From contig NZ_CP036269.1 of the NCBI RefSeq assembly GCF_007744675.1, positions 3,327,546 through 3,391,545 on the forward strand: a DNA stretch of 64,000 nucleotides, written 5' to 3'. Below are positions 44,521 through 53,945 of this stretch, piece by piece. The notes beneath the pieces were generated by a model, which was given only the letters and a program-made list of their open reading frames with translations, was not told the origin of the DNA and made no database searches. Every line of letters begins with the position of its first letter. Position 1 is the first letter of the stretch. The translations under genes and the position numbers were made by a program. Source of the stretch: Gimesia alba (lineage in GTDB: Bacteria > Planctomycetota > Planctomycetia > Planctomycetales > Planctomycetaceae).

Positions 44521-47500
44521 TCAGGTAAGACGTTGTTTGGCAATACGTGCTAATGCAGCCAGGACGAGATCATTTGTATCGGTATATTTCTTGTTTTTCA
44601 ACACATTTTCGAGTGTTTTTTCGAGCTGGTCGACACGTTTGGTCTGTTGTTTGTTCAATTGTATGACTTGTTCATAATCCCCAGCATCGGATGTCGTGAT
44701 ACCAATCCGCACAAGTTCTGTATCTTTTTTAATTCCCTGCTTGGGGATTTTCAGAATTAGTGATTCGAAGTGTTTGAATCGGCGAGAAATCGATAACATT
44801 TCTTGCTGAAATCGGGATAAATCATTGTCTCTCCATACTGCAGGAAGCTTAACTACGACTACACCTGCAGTTGCTTCTAGCCATTCTTGATCTGCAAGCT
44901 CAGTTTGTAGCACACGTGTCAGAAAATTCTTGAGAGTTGGATCTCCGCATTTGTCGAGTAAAGGAGTTCCTCTTTTCGTTAATTGTGCACGGATTTCCGA
45001 GATGTCACTATCGATTCCAAAAGAGGAACTCAGGATACTGAGAATGTCATTTAAAAGACGTTCATATGCTCCTTGTAATTCTCTGAGACCACCCTGGAGT
45101 ATTTCTATGAATTGGTCGACGCGCTTAGATGTCGAACGCTTGTTGACAGAAAATGGAGCTAATCCACACGCCTTTGGTAAATCAATAAAAAGCAATGAAT
45201 CTGGCTCATTGGCTTTTTCTAAAACACGACGTATGTTCGATGCAGTTTCAGAAACAGATTGTGTGAAAAGAGCATAATCGTTGAGATTTCTATAAAAATG
45301 CAATAATGGTTTCACTAGTTGAAGAATCGCTGACTTTCCAGATGTTTGGTCTGGCAACTCTCGACCAATAAGCATTGCCAGTTTTTGGAAAACTGATGAC
45401 CTGACTCCACTGATACGCCAACGTTGAATCGTGTATCTCTCTGGGTGTTTCATCAGGAGTTCAAAATCAGGAGTCCCTGGATTGGGTATGAAAGTACCAT
45501 CTTTATAAAGTGCCACCTCATGATCATGAACCAATAATGCAGCACATAATATTACAGGCAGTGGGCCTTCAACAATTCCGTATGGTGGAGCAGATAGTTT
45601 ATCAAACAGGTCAGCGACGGTTTTTGCACCAGATTCTGTTTCTTTGAAGAAATCCAGTATCGCTTTCCATGTCGGTGATAGCTTTGTCACATCATTTGAT
45701 ACCGGCTTTTGAAATTCCCAATTTCCATTTTTACTTGTATGAATCCCACTTTGGTGTAGCAATGAAAGGTACATGCTCTTTTCAGGCGGATTCCCTTCCA
45801 TTCCCAAGTTAGGGATAGAACTGTTCTGAAACATATTCTGGATTAAGTTTCTTCGTGCAGCAGCTGCTGCGGAAGAAATCTTCCTTCGATTCAACAGTTC
45901 ATTTTGGATATGAGGAGTTTTATGAAATATGTCGTCACATGTTTCAGACAAGATGTTTTGAAGACGTTTGTTTTTGGAGAAACGAATTACTTTTCCGTTT
46001 TGAATCCAGCGAGATGTTACTGGTGAATTAGCATCGGGGTAGATGAGTAATTCAATTTGTGAATCTAATATTTGATGAATAGCCTGTATTCGAATATCTA
46101 TTTCTTTTCTGGCGGCAGAATCCCCTTCAAGGGTTTTTACGTTTTTTTGAATCCATTCGAGTGATGCAAGACTACGAAGATTAGTTCGAAACTCTCCCCC
46201 GCCATTGAATACACAAAAGATATTTCCCTTGAGGGATTTGGAGTGACTCTCTTTTAGCTTCCTGATGACTTGATTATATTCTGCCTGATTATCAGTTGGT
46301 ACTAGTTCTATTGAAAGAGTAGGAAATGAATGTTTGTCTTCGAGACTAAGGCTTTTGGGGGAGAGGAACTGTATGGGAAAATACCTTAAGGTTCCCGATA
46401 TAAATGAATGTCGCTTGGCAACAATTGGCCGAAGCGGGAAATAATCAGATGCAATTTCTGCCAATGAAAGCTCATCGTTGAAGTTTTCTTGAGCCTCAAT
46501 GATCTCAGCTTCAATATCGACATCGCTTCCTTCCCAAAGAGCTAGCGTGTTGTTATATCGTCGTTCTACAACGATACTTTTTTTGATTAGATTCTTAATA
46601 GAATTTTCAGGTATTTGTGTCTTTGATGCTTTTTCAGTCGCGTATTTGATGATTTCTGGAGTAGCGTTTATGCTACCATCAATTCCAATCGCGTTTATGA
46701 ATCCAATCACTTTAATTAGATTGATTTCAGGTGCAGATGCTTTATGTGCATTTGAAAGTATTGCTTCAAGCTCTGACCACTTCTTAGCTAGAGGTGAACT
46801 ATATATTCCCTCTCGAAGTGATTGGTCTAAATAGTCATATAATTGATCTATGCAATATAATTTCGCGTTTTGGGAGTTGCCATTGGACAAAAAGTCCTGC
46901 AGACCATATGGCTCATGAGAATTCAAAAACGAAAATGCGGAGCGTTCGTTTTGTCCAAATCGACGAAAGACAGTCCCTAGAGTTAATGCAACCAATGGAT
47001 GTAGTGGGTAGCACTTTTTGAGGACTTCGAGAAACTCTTTCTTGTCCATGCTCCCTGGAGCGACTCCTAGTTCCCAAGCCCTTGTTAATAGTTTTGTAAA
47101 ATCACGAGTTTCTTTTTGGGAGATGCTATACTTAACATTTGATTGCATCGCACGAGAGATTAATCTGAGTATTTCATCAGACGATTCTTCAAATGCAAGA
47201 TCCTCGAAACGTCCTTGGATTTTTTGCCATTCGGTTCGACGCTCTATTGAAAGTTTTGAAGCATAAGCTCCAAAGCTTTGGTGAAGGATTGTCATAAACA
47301 AGAATGGTCGATCAGAACGTGAAGCATATTCTGCTAAATCTTGTAAGATTGCTAAGTCTGAATCTTCTGGACGATGGTTGGCGTACTCTAAAAGGCGACC
47401 AAGTTCATCCAAAATCAGAAAGGTCCCATTGGGGCCACCTTTCTGACTACATATCCTACCGCTTGCATCATCCAGTAGTTCGATAACTCTACTCGAACTT

Positions 47501-48063
47501 ATGCTCTTACCTTTTTTGTGCTCGGCTTGTGCATCTTTTATTGCACGCTCGATTTTCCTACCAGAGCCATTCAAACTTGCTTTTACAGTCCGCTCTAGCC
47601 CTCGCAATACCGCATTCTGAATTGATTCGTGGGTACTTGTCACGGCAATGGGCATTAAGCCATTGTTTTTCGTACGAGTCCCAGGAGCAAGCTGTTTTAA
47701 CAGATCGCCATCTGTTTCTTTTAATAGTTTTTTTGCATTTCGAGCCTGAATAGAATTGGAACTCATCAATAAGTTAGACATGAAGACTGCAAATGCAGAT
47801 TTTCCAGTTCCATAAGGTCCGGTTAAAGACCAGGCTCGCGTGGTTGATTTATCTTGAATTGATGGCGCAATTCGGCGTAATACATTACATCCGGTACTCG
47901 TCAAAACGTAACCTGTTGTAGCATCCTGTAGATTACAGTCATGCTCAAGGTTAACTGAACGAAGAAAGCGGGATTGACCTTCTTTTTTTGTACGTGATTG
48001 AGTCCTTTTCACGTTACTTACTCCTGCTGGATCGAAGGTTTTTGAGAGCATCTTGTGGGGCAT
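44521..48063 (-). CDS. sspC: large P-loop ATPase of the phosphorothioation system (SspC-like)
   Basis: 1180 residues. Walker A is GPYGTGKSAF (~90) and Walker B is FLILDELGRLLEY; between them is a region with AVTSTHESIQNAV. The rest is a long unrecognised, mostly helical body with a winged-helix-like part. It overlaps the end of sspB by 50 bases and is followed by sspD. In the Ssp system SspC is the ATPase that works with the SspB nickase and SspD to insert sulfur. Membership is judged from position, size and motifs. DUF6079/BrxC-like ATPases are related alternatives. Confidence 0.75.
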   Translation of the reverse strand: MPHKMLSKTFDPAGVSNVKRTQSRTKKEGQSRFLRSVNLEHDCNLQDATTGYVLTSTGCNVLRRIAPSIQDKSTTRAWSLTGPYGTGKSAFAVFMSNLLMSSNSIQARNAKKLLKETDGDLLKQLAPGTRTKNNGLMPIAVTSTHESIQNAVLRGLERTVKASLNGSGRKIERAIKDAQAEHKKGKSISSSRVIELLDDASGRICSQKGGPNGTFLILDELGRLLEYANHRPEDSDLAILQDLAEYASRSDRPFLFMTILHQSFGAYASKLSIERRTEWQKIQGRFEDLAFEESSDEILRLISRAMQSNVKYSISQKETRDFTKLLTRAWELGVAPGSMDKKEFLEVLKKCYPLHPLVALTLGTVFRRFGQNERSAFSFLNSHEPYGLQDFLSNGNSQNAKLYCIDQLYDYLDQSLREGIYSSPLAKKWSELEAILSNAHKASAPEINLIKVIGFINAIGIDGSINATPEIIKYATEKASKTQIPENSIKNLIKKSIVVERRYNNTLALWEGSDVDIEAEIIEAQENFNDELSLAEIASDYFPLRPIVAKRHSFISGTLRYFPIQFLSPKSLSLEDKHSFPTLSIELVPTDNQAEYNQVIRKLKESHSKSLKGNIFCVFNGGGEFRTNLRSLASLEWIQKNVKTLEGDSAARKEIDIRIQAIHQILDSQIELLIYPDANSPVTSRWIQNGKVIRFSKNKRLQNILSETCDDIFHKTPHIQNELLNRRKISSAAAAARRNLIQNMFQNSSIPNLGMEGNPPEKSMYLSLLHQSGIHTSKNGNWEFQKPVSNDVTKLSPTWKAILDFFKETESGAKTVADLFDKLSAPPYGIVEGPLPVILCAALLVHDHEVALYKDGTFIPNPGTPDFELLMKHPERYTIQRWRISGVRSSVFQKLAMLIGRELPDQTSGKSAILQLVKPLLHFYRNLNDYALFTQSVSETASNIRRVLEKANEPDSLLFIDLPKACGLAPFSVNKRSTSKRVDQFIEILQGGLRELQGAYERLLNDILSILSSSFGIDSDISEIRAQLTKRGTPLLDKCGDPTLKNFLTRVLQTELADQEWLEATAGVVVVKLPAVWRDNDLSRFQQEMLSISRRFKHFESLILKIPKQGIKKDTELVRIGITTSDAGDYEQVIQLNKQQTKRVDQLEKTLENVLKNKKYTDTNDLVLAALARIAKQRLT

Positions 48064-48964
48064 AATCTCTAGAACGATATACCTGGCTCAAACCTGCTGT
48101 TGAATCAAAACGCAAAGCACCTTTAGTCACTGTATCGAGTTTGTGTAAATGTTCGGAAAGAGCGACCTCTGAAAGTTTAAATACTCGGCCAGGACTGCCT
48201 ACTTCGTATGCGATGTCTTCAAATTTTAGAGAGTTAATCCCAGGATTATAGGTGTCCCAAAAGTCAAGAAGGGCAAATACTAGAATTTCAGTCGGGAGTG
48301 AAGAATGAGTTCCTCTGCAAAAGCAAAAACTATTCGGTGTAGTAGTTTCTCGAAGTAGTGCTAATTCAACAAAGGGGCAATCTAAGGTATCTTCAATTAC
48401 TTCGTTTTTTGACTTCTTTGGTGGGACATAGGTTCTGATGAAGCAATTGATGTCACGTTGAATTATTGAGCTTGATACTTTTTTATTCTCAGTTTCGTTG
48501 TTTAAGTTTTGCAATTCATCAAGCAATTGCTTGCTGGAGAATTCCATGCGTGGAAAAAGGTTGAATGCATAAAACCAAGTTGTTGGAGAATCTGGTTTGC
48601 TGACTAAATTATAATGAAGTAACCAGAGGGTGCTCATATTCTCTAAATATGGATCTATCCCATCATCACCGAATAATGCTTCCCCTAGCTGGCTAAGTCG
48701 GAGGGTTCTCCCTCGGTTATTTGGAATATTTGGATCATCTTCCAAAACCCCGAATGCTAAAGCCCAATGCCGTATAGATCGCACCATATTTTTACCAACC
48801 CCCAAAGAGACCATTGCATCTTCTCTTGAAAAAAGCTCGGGATCAGATTTTATGTGGTGGACCGCTTTAGGTAACCAGGTATATCTCAAGGTAAATGTCT
48901 CGTGCCCTGAGAAACGGGTTACTATGTTTTCGCGTATTTGTAGATTCATTAAGGACTTAAACAT
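48014..48964 (-). CDS. sspB: DUF4007 protein, SspB-like DNA nickase of the phosphorothioation system
   Basis: 316 residues. The N-terminus shows the DUF4007 pattern: RFSGHETFTLRYTWLPKAVH, ELFSREDAMVSLGVGKNMVR, SIRHWALAFGVL. This domain is the hallmark of SspB, which nicks DNA during single-strand phosphorothioation. The second half is helical and less recognisable. Start may be 48964 or the ATG at 48949. It heads the minus-strand run sspB-C-D-GHKL-receiver-sspA; there is no clear promoter sequence ahead of it. Confidence 0.82.
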   Translation of the reverse strand: MFKSLMNLQIRENIVTRFSGHETFTLRYTWLPKAVHHIKSDPELFSREDAMVSLGVGKNMVRSIRHWALAFGVLEDDPNIPNNRGRTLRLSQLGEALFGDDGIDPYLENMSTLWLLHYNLVSKPDSPTTWFYAFNLFPRMEFSSKQLLDELQNLNNETENKKVSSSIIQRDINCFIRTYVPPKKSKNEVIEDTLDCPFVELALLRETTTPNSFCFCRGTHSSLPTEILVFALLDFWDTYNPGINSLKFEDIAYEVGSPGRVFKLSEVALSEHLHKLDTVTKGALRFDSTAGLSQVYRSRDYAPQDALKNLRSSRSK

Positions 48965-49241
48965 CTAAAGAAAACGTAAGATTGTGCACTCAAATCGGTG
49001 ATTTGGTAGTGTACCTAGAGTTCCCTCTCTTGTCTATTTACTGTATTAAACGAGCCATCCAAGAACGCATGCACTGGCGTTTATGCATTGTTGTCCCTCA
49101 ATTTACCAAGTATTTCAGCTTCAACTGTCCTGAAAGACTAAAGGCTGACACTTCTATACTGATGAAAGACATATTCAGTCCCCCTGCATATGCTTCAATG
49201 CCTTAGAAGATTTTATAAATGACTCCTGCATCATTTTGTGT

Positions 49242-49574
49242 ATGTGGAATCATGAATCTCCTGAATACTACGCTTCAAAGCTTCCTAAGCTCTATGAAAC
49301 TGAATCTGTTTCACCCCAGGACAAAATTATTCATGAGCATCTCTTCATCGGGAATTGCGACTGGTTCGCAGCAGAGTTTGGTTTAGAAGAGCAATTGTTT
49401 TTTGGATACGCAATATTAAACGGCGATTACCAAATGGCGGAGTGGGGATACTTCAGTCTTCCAGAACTTGAATCAATCAATGTCAACGGATTTGAAGTGG
49501 ATCGCGATCTATTTTGGAAGCCAAAGAAAGCGAGTGAGATTGAACAGATTTGCTTGGGCGAAGGATGGAAATGA
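49242..49574 (+). CDS. DUF2958 family protein
   Basis: 110 residues from ATG 49242. The core KLPKLYETESVSPQDKIIHE, then WFAAEFG, then EQLFFGYAILN, then EWGYFSLPELESI and EVDRDLFWKPK, matches DUF2958, a small family found on plasmids, phages and genomic islands. Function is not known. The start is chosen because the protein sequence begins close to the domain; the ribosome-binding site is weak. It stands alone between the ssp operon and the sigma-factor operon. Confidence 0.82.
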   Translation: MWNHESPEYYASKLPKLYETESVSPQDKIIHEHLFIGNCDWFAAEFGLEEQLFFGYAILNGDYQMAEWGYFSLPELESINVNGFEVDRDLFWKPKKASEIEQICLGEGWK

Positions 49575-49724
49575 GGGGCCTGTCACAGATGAATTTCGTA
49601 AATTATTATCAGATTGAAATACATAAAAAAATGAATAATGCATGTTTTTAGTGCCCCACCTCTTTCAGATTGTTAAAGGCGGATAACTTTTTTAGATTGA
49701 ACTCATAACATCATATCTCGGGGA

Positions 49725-50363
49725 CTAATAATTCAAATCAAATGAATATCCGAAGGATGCTAAAGTTGCAGGATTGAGGACCCTTAATCTCTCTTTTTGT
49801 TGTGTGACCTTAAACTTTAAATGATCACACTTTGAGTACCCAGGAATTTGTAATCTGCGAAGTGCCGTATTTACCGGCATTGTTGGATATTCCTCAATCA
49901 CCTCCACAAGCTCTTTTGCCTTAGCTGGATTACCTTCAGAAGAAACCGTCTCAGTTTTTTGTATTAGCAATAAGTTTCCGTAAGCGCTCTGATTGAAATG
50001 TCCTGAGGCCATAATCGGTCGATTATGTGGATACATTTCATCTTGGAGAAAAACAGGATGACAGATATGGGTTGAAATTGTGTCTGATGTAGTTGCCAGA
50101 GAGACATGAAGCACTGTAAAGAAATTCTGAGTATTTACGTTTTTGAAATCATTTGCCAACCAGTTTTCTAATGAGATTTCACTATTAGCTATGAGTAGCG
50201 GGGAATAAGTATAAACTGATTGTTCCAGTTTTCGATATGCGGAAAAAGCTACGCTACTATTTTCTTCCGCCATCCAGTTTACTGCATTTATGAGCTGAAA
50301 TTCAAAAGCCCTGGATCTCACCATTCTCACTAATGACTCGCCCGAGATATTTATCTTACCCAT
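49725..50363 (-). CDS. orphan protein downstream of the sigma factor
   Basis: 212 residues, no signal peptide or membrane segment. It is predicted alpha/beta, with segments such as SVAFSAYRKLEQSVYTYSPL and FNQSAYGNLLLIQKT. I recognise no family. It begins 36 bases after the sigma-factor stop on the same strand and so is probably cotranscribed. It could be an anti-sigma or co-regulator, but nothing in the sequence shows that. Confidence 0.55.
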   Translation of the reverse strand: MGKINISGESLVRMVRSRAFEFQLINAVNWMAEENSSVAFSAYRKLEQSVYTYSPLLIANSEISLENWLANDFKNVNTQNFFTVLHVSLATTSDTISTHICHPVFLQDEMYPHNRPIMASGHFNQSAYGNLLLIQKTETVSSEGNPAKAKELVEVIEEYPTMPVNTALRRLQIPGYSKCDHLKFKVTQQKERLRVLNPATLASFGYSFDLNY

Positions 50364-50398
50364 CCATTGAGCACGGTAAAGCCATTAATAAATCTGAC

Positions 50399-51682
50399 CT
50401 ATCCTGCGGTTACACGATTTACCAGTTGATGTAGATGTCGTACGGATGCTTCTAAATAAGCGTTTCCGCTCCATTGATCTGCTGTCTTTTCCGCAACTTT
50501 TAATAAATCTGATGTGTAAAGGCTTGGGTGATCTCGTGGGCCAAGGGTTCGCAAATAACTTATGACATAGCATGCATTGGTTTGGTCTGGCTCATCGTAT
50601 AGCTTGTTAACAACAGTCCGTATCACATCTTCATTATCAGGATGTAAGCGAGTTAACTGGAGGCTCAAACACCGGTTAATATCTACTGATCCTGTACCTG
50701 TTTCATATTGCCTTGCGAATTCTCTTACTTTGGCTTCAGAAATATGCTGGCCAATATTTCGAATGCTCTTAAGGTCATGCAGACATATAAATTTACGAGA
50801 TTTTTTCTCTTTACGTGTCAACTGCCTTGTGGCAGGTCTATCATCCATTTCATGAATACGTTCCAGGAATGACCTGCGGAATCGATGAATGTGCCGTCGG
50901 TAGTCGTGGTCAATCAATGCCTCGGCAATATACATATTTTGTCCGCGATAGAGCCGTCCTGAACCCAATAGTTGAATTAGAACCTTTTCTGTTGAATTCG
51001 GTTCTGCTCCTTGTTTAGGGAGCAGGCTTCTCAAAATCATCACTGTGTTTTTAATCGTGTTGTTTAACACTCGATTTTCCAATGCAGCAAACAAGGCTTC
51101 TTCGGACCAATGCGCGGAGCCAATAAATTCAGCGATCTTGCTTGCTTGTTCCTCATTCAGCAGGGGAAAGGAATTGAAGGTACTAAACTGTCCTTCGCGA
51201 AAGTAATTACAAATCAATCTAAGTTCGACTTTTGACTTTGCTCTATGGTAGAGCTGACGAGTATTTCCATAAGAGATGCCGAATTTATCCCCAACGATTT
51301 GGTAGGACTCACCATCTTCCAAACGTTGTCTGAATACAGATTCTTCTAACGGAGAGCAATCTACAAACAAAGAGTCGTGGTAAGTTTCATTGAATTCCGG
51401 CCTGGTGCTCGAATATGTCTCTGAGCAACTAAGGTCGAAGGGGATGCCTTGAACTTGCGTGTTTGTTTTTTCCAAATGGTTCAGGCAAAGATTCTGGACC
51501 GTTCGAAATAGATAAGCCGGTCGGATATCCTTTACTTCTCTGGTAACGAGCTTTGAAATATTGAGATAGGCTCTTTGAACAATATCCTCTGCATCGGGCT
51601 GATTTTTTAAAATACTACCAGCATATGACAGAAGCTGTTCTCTCTTTTGCAGGAATAAGCAGTTGAACTCCTCGATGTTCAT
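50399..51682 (-). CDS. ECF-type sigma factor with long C-terminal extension
   Basis: 427 residues. Region 2 is visible at KNQPDAEDIVQRAYLNISKL with PAYLFRTVQNLCLNHLEK. Region 4 is at CSPLEESVFRQRLEDGESYQ, with the HTH-like GDKFGISYGNTRQLYHRAKS. Past residue ~175 comes an extra ~250-residue helical extension (repeat-like: IAEALIDHDYRRHIHRFRRS; RTVVNKLYDEPDQTNACYVI) absent from ordinary ~190-residue ECF factors. Such extensions can sense signals directly. The gene is divergent from the ubiquitin-like operon at 52082, which it may control. Start ATG 51682 has AAGGTTGAG upstream. Confidence 0.82.
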   Translation of the reverse strand: MNIEEFNCLFLQKREQLLSYAGSILKNQPDAEDIVQRAYLNISKLVTREVKDIRPAYLFRTVQNLCLNHLEKTNTQVQGIPFDLSCSETYSSTRPEFNETYHDSLFVDCSPLEESVFRQRLEDGESYQIVGDKFGISYGNTRQLYHRAKSKVELRLICNYFREGQFSTFNSFPLLNEEQASKIAEFIGSAHWSEEALFAALENRVLNNTIKNTVMILRSLLPKQGAEPNSTEKVLIQLLGSGRLYRGQNMYIAEALIDHDYRRHIHRFRRSFLERIHEMDDRPATRQLTRKEKKSRKFICLHDLKSIRNIGQHISEAKVREFARQYETGTGSVDINRCLSLQLTRLHPDNEDVIRTVVNKLYDEPDQTNACYVISYLRTLGPRDHPSLYTSDLLKVAEKTADQWSGNAYLEASVRHLHQLVNRVTAG

Positions 51683-52081
51683 ATCAACTCAACCTTCCAT
51701 CGTTTATGGCATCCTCTCGTCATACTGGTAGGACGTCTTAGATCCATGACAAGTACGAGTTGAATCAGTGGATGCCCACGGTTTGGTTTAAAAAATCTAA
51801 AGTACGCTCCCCTTCTCCAAGTTATAAGTTCGTTTCGTAGATAAATTTTAGTTGCGTCTCAGCAGAACTTCTATCTTTTTTTTCAACCTCGTTTCCTCCC
51901 GCCATATTTGAACCTTTCAAAAGTAAAAAAATGGGACATTTCCTCTAAACATTAGATAGCAAGTCACTTACAGCAAAATAGATTTTGTCACATTTTGCTA
52001 GAGGAGTTTGTTTATTAAACAGACAGGAGTAAATGCCGAGTTTTTCTCAAACACAGACTTCATGTAATAGAAACAATCGCA
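51683..52081. promoter_or_regulatory. divergent control region between sigma gene and ubiquitin-like operon
   Basis: About 400 AT-rich bases. The clearest element is the inverted repeat GCAAAAT (51973-51979) / ATTTTGC (51992-51998), with a 12-base gap, a plausible operator or hairpin ~90 bases before the first operon gene. AGGAG boxes follow at 52002 and 52025. I cannot identify the promoters. Confidence 0.4.
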
Positions 52082-52101
52082 ATGAGAATCTTGTGGGATA
52101 A
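52033..52101 (+). CDS. possible 22-residue leader peptide
   Basis: ATG 52033, with CAGGAG 4 bases upstream, opens a 22-codon frame (MPSFSQTQTSCNRNNRNENL...) that ends inside the next gene. The next gene starts at 52082 with no ribosome-binding site of its own, so its translation would be coupled to this leader. Serine/asparagine-rich; no known family. Confidence 0.35.
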   Translation: MPSFSQTQTSCNRNNRNENLVG

Positions 52102-52342
52102 CTTTTTTGCTACCGTTTTATTTGTTTTCGGATTAGGAGTCTTATTGGTCATGTTTGAAGAAATCTTTTTTGCACTCTCGTGCATTGCCCATATTGGGCC
52201 GGGACATCCACCAGGAGTCCAATGGACGGGGCTCATTGCCCTGGGATTTGTATGCCTCACTGTCGCGGGCATTGCTCGCTTTCTAATTTTGAAATCAAAC
52301 ACTACTGAAAGAAGAGACGAACGGAGAAATTACTATGAGTAA
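52082..52342 (+). CDS. small two-helix membrane protein heading the ubiquitin-like operon
   Basis: 86 residues with two hydrophobic segments (FFATVLFVFGLGVLLVMFEE and TGLIALGFVCLTVAGIARFL) joined by a short PGHPPGVQW loop, ending in a charged tail. It overlaps the next gene by 8 bases. Its start has no ribosome-binding site; coupling to the leader at 52033 would explain this. It may anchor the conjugation machinery to the membrane. Function unknown. Confidence 0.62.
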   Translation: MRILWDNFFATVLFVFGLGVLLVMFEEIFFALSCIAHIGPGHPPGVQWTGLIALGFVCLTVAGIARFLILKSNTTERRDERRNYYE

Positions 52343-52544
52343 AAAACAGTCACAGCTTATTTCACGGCCATTCACTGCTGAAACCATTGCACAACTTCTG
52401 CAAGGGATGAATCTGCCACAGCATCCGGGCACGCAGCCTCGATTCGTGCCAACGAATGTGGCTCAGAATATCCCTGAGGACATAGAAATCATTGACCTTG
52501 ACAGTCAGCGCGACGAGTCGGTCAAACCGTGGGTTTTTGGATAA
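52335..52544 (+). CDS. small protein ending in glycine, possible modifier or substrate of the conjugation system
   Basis: 69 residues, mostly disordered-looking (PQHPGTQPRFVPTNVAQNIP then EDIEIIDLDSQRDESVKPWVFG). Its place between the membrane gene and the E2 gene is where a ubiquitin-like modifier would be expected, and it ends in a single Gly. However I see no beta-grasp pattern, so it is not a recognisable ubiquitin fold. It overlaps the upstream gene by 8 bases (TATGAGTAA junction). It could be the protein that is conjugated, or a chaperone. Confidence 0.55.
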   Translation: MSKKQSQLISRPFTAETIAQLLQGMNLPQHPGTQPRFVPTNVAQNIPEDIEIIDLDSQRDESVKPWVFG

Positions 52545-52593
52545 TCTGACTTGGTAAAGACTGTTTCAAATTCATTCATACATCACTAGATAA

Positions 52594-52968
<375 letters not shown>

Positions 52969-52985
52969 AAATGAAGGGGAAAATT

Positions 52986-53945
52986 ATGAGGCATCCTATC
53001 CTAATTGTTCGCTCTGCTTTTGATCAAATGCTGGCAACAGTCAAATCTTCCCCGGTTGAGATCGGGAGTATTTTGCTGGGGGTCATTGCAGAGCATATTG
53101 TGGTTATGGCTGTCGGTAAACCGGGAGAAAACTCTATTCAGGAAGCTGTTCGTTTTGTGCATGATCCTGCTGAAGATCAGAAATGCTTGCAGGAGCAGCG
53201 TCAAAAACATGGACAAAAAATAGCAATCCTGGGAGGCTTTCATAAGCACCCCTCCGGCATGCACTGGTTCAGTTCGCAGGATAATCAGCAAGCGCAAGAA
53301 ATCTTCATGCAGAATGGAGATGGCAAACCGGTCCTCATCGGCATATGGGCCGAAGCTGTGCGAGGGCCTGAACCTCATTTGTTTCTTTATATTTTGGAGT
53401 CTGAAAACGGGCGTCTCACACCTGTAGGATACGACATTGTTACTCCTTCTGATTCGCGTGTGGCTGGTGCTTTGAAGGATGCACCAGTATTTCCAGAACA
53501 GTCGATCAATGGGTTCTGGGAGGATACACAGTTTCAGTTTTATCATAACTCTGTTGGTCGGGAGAGAATCAGAAATGAGCTGGCAACACTGCGGAAGCAA
53601 GGTTGGAAAGTCCAAACCATCAGAAAAGCCAAAACGAAAAAACTGATACTCAGTTTGCATCGTGATACCCGGCAGTTTCTTGTCATGCTTCCGCCTGAAT
53701 TTCCATTGAATCCGCCACGTATTTATGACCTTGCCGGTTTTGAAGTACTGGGCCTTCATGCCCTTATGCAATGGAATTCAGATCGGTGTATTGCCGCCAT
53801 CATTGAACAGTACGGGCAAATTTTTATCAGCCCTTTATGCAATCCTCTGCAACAGGAGAATCTGTTATGGCACACAAAGAATCAGACTGGCACATCACGC
53901 TTATTGTCCAAAGTCAAGAGCGTCTTCACGCTTGCAAGAAAATAG
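52986..53945 (+). CDS. JAB/MPN metalloprotease fused to an inactive E2-like (RWD/UBC) domain
   Basis: 319 residues from ATG 52986, with AAGGGG 6 bases upstream, chosen over earlier in-frame codons at 52920 and 52971. Residues ~1-165 are a JAB domain with the full JAMM zinc set: Glu25 (VEIGSILLG), His86-x-His88-Pro, Ser96 and Asp99. Residues ~185-300 have a second UBC-like fold (RQFLVMLPPEFPLNPPRIYD) that lacks the catalytic Cys. JAB proteins cleave isopeptide bonds or trim modifier precursors. The fused E2-like part may bind the modifier or E1. The gene overlaps the E1 gene by 79 bases. Confidence 0.82.
   Translation: MRHPILIVRSAFDQMLATVKSSPVEIGSILLGVIAEHIVVMAVGKPGENSIQEAVRFVHDPAEDQKCLQEQRQKHGQKIAILGGFHKHPSGMHWFSSQDNQQAQEIFMQNGDGKPVLIGIWAEAVRGPEPHLFLYILESENGRLTPVGYDIVTPSDSRVAGALKDAPVFPEQSINGFWEDTQFQFYHNSVGRERIRNELATLRKQGWKVQTIRKAKTKKLILSLHRDTRQFLVMLPPEFPLNPPRIYDLAGFEVLGLHALMQWNSDRCIAAIIEQYGQIFISPLCNPLQQENLLWHTKNQTGTSRLLSKVKSVFTLARK

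Noticed and set aside
43687-48063. BREX type 4 assignment from the PAPS-reductase-like gene and large ATPase
   Set aside because: No PglZ, BrxL or methyltransferase gene is present, while the DUF4007 gene and cysteine desulfurase fit the Ssp system.
52335-52544. The 69-residue protein as a confirmed ubiquitin-like modifier
   Set aside because: It ends in Gly and sits next to the E2 gene, but has no beta-grasp strand pattern and is proline-rich, so I report it only as a candidate substrate or modifier.
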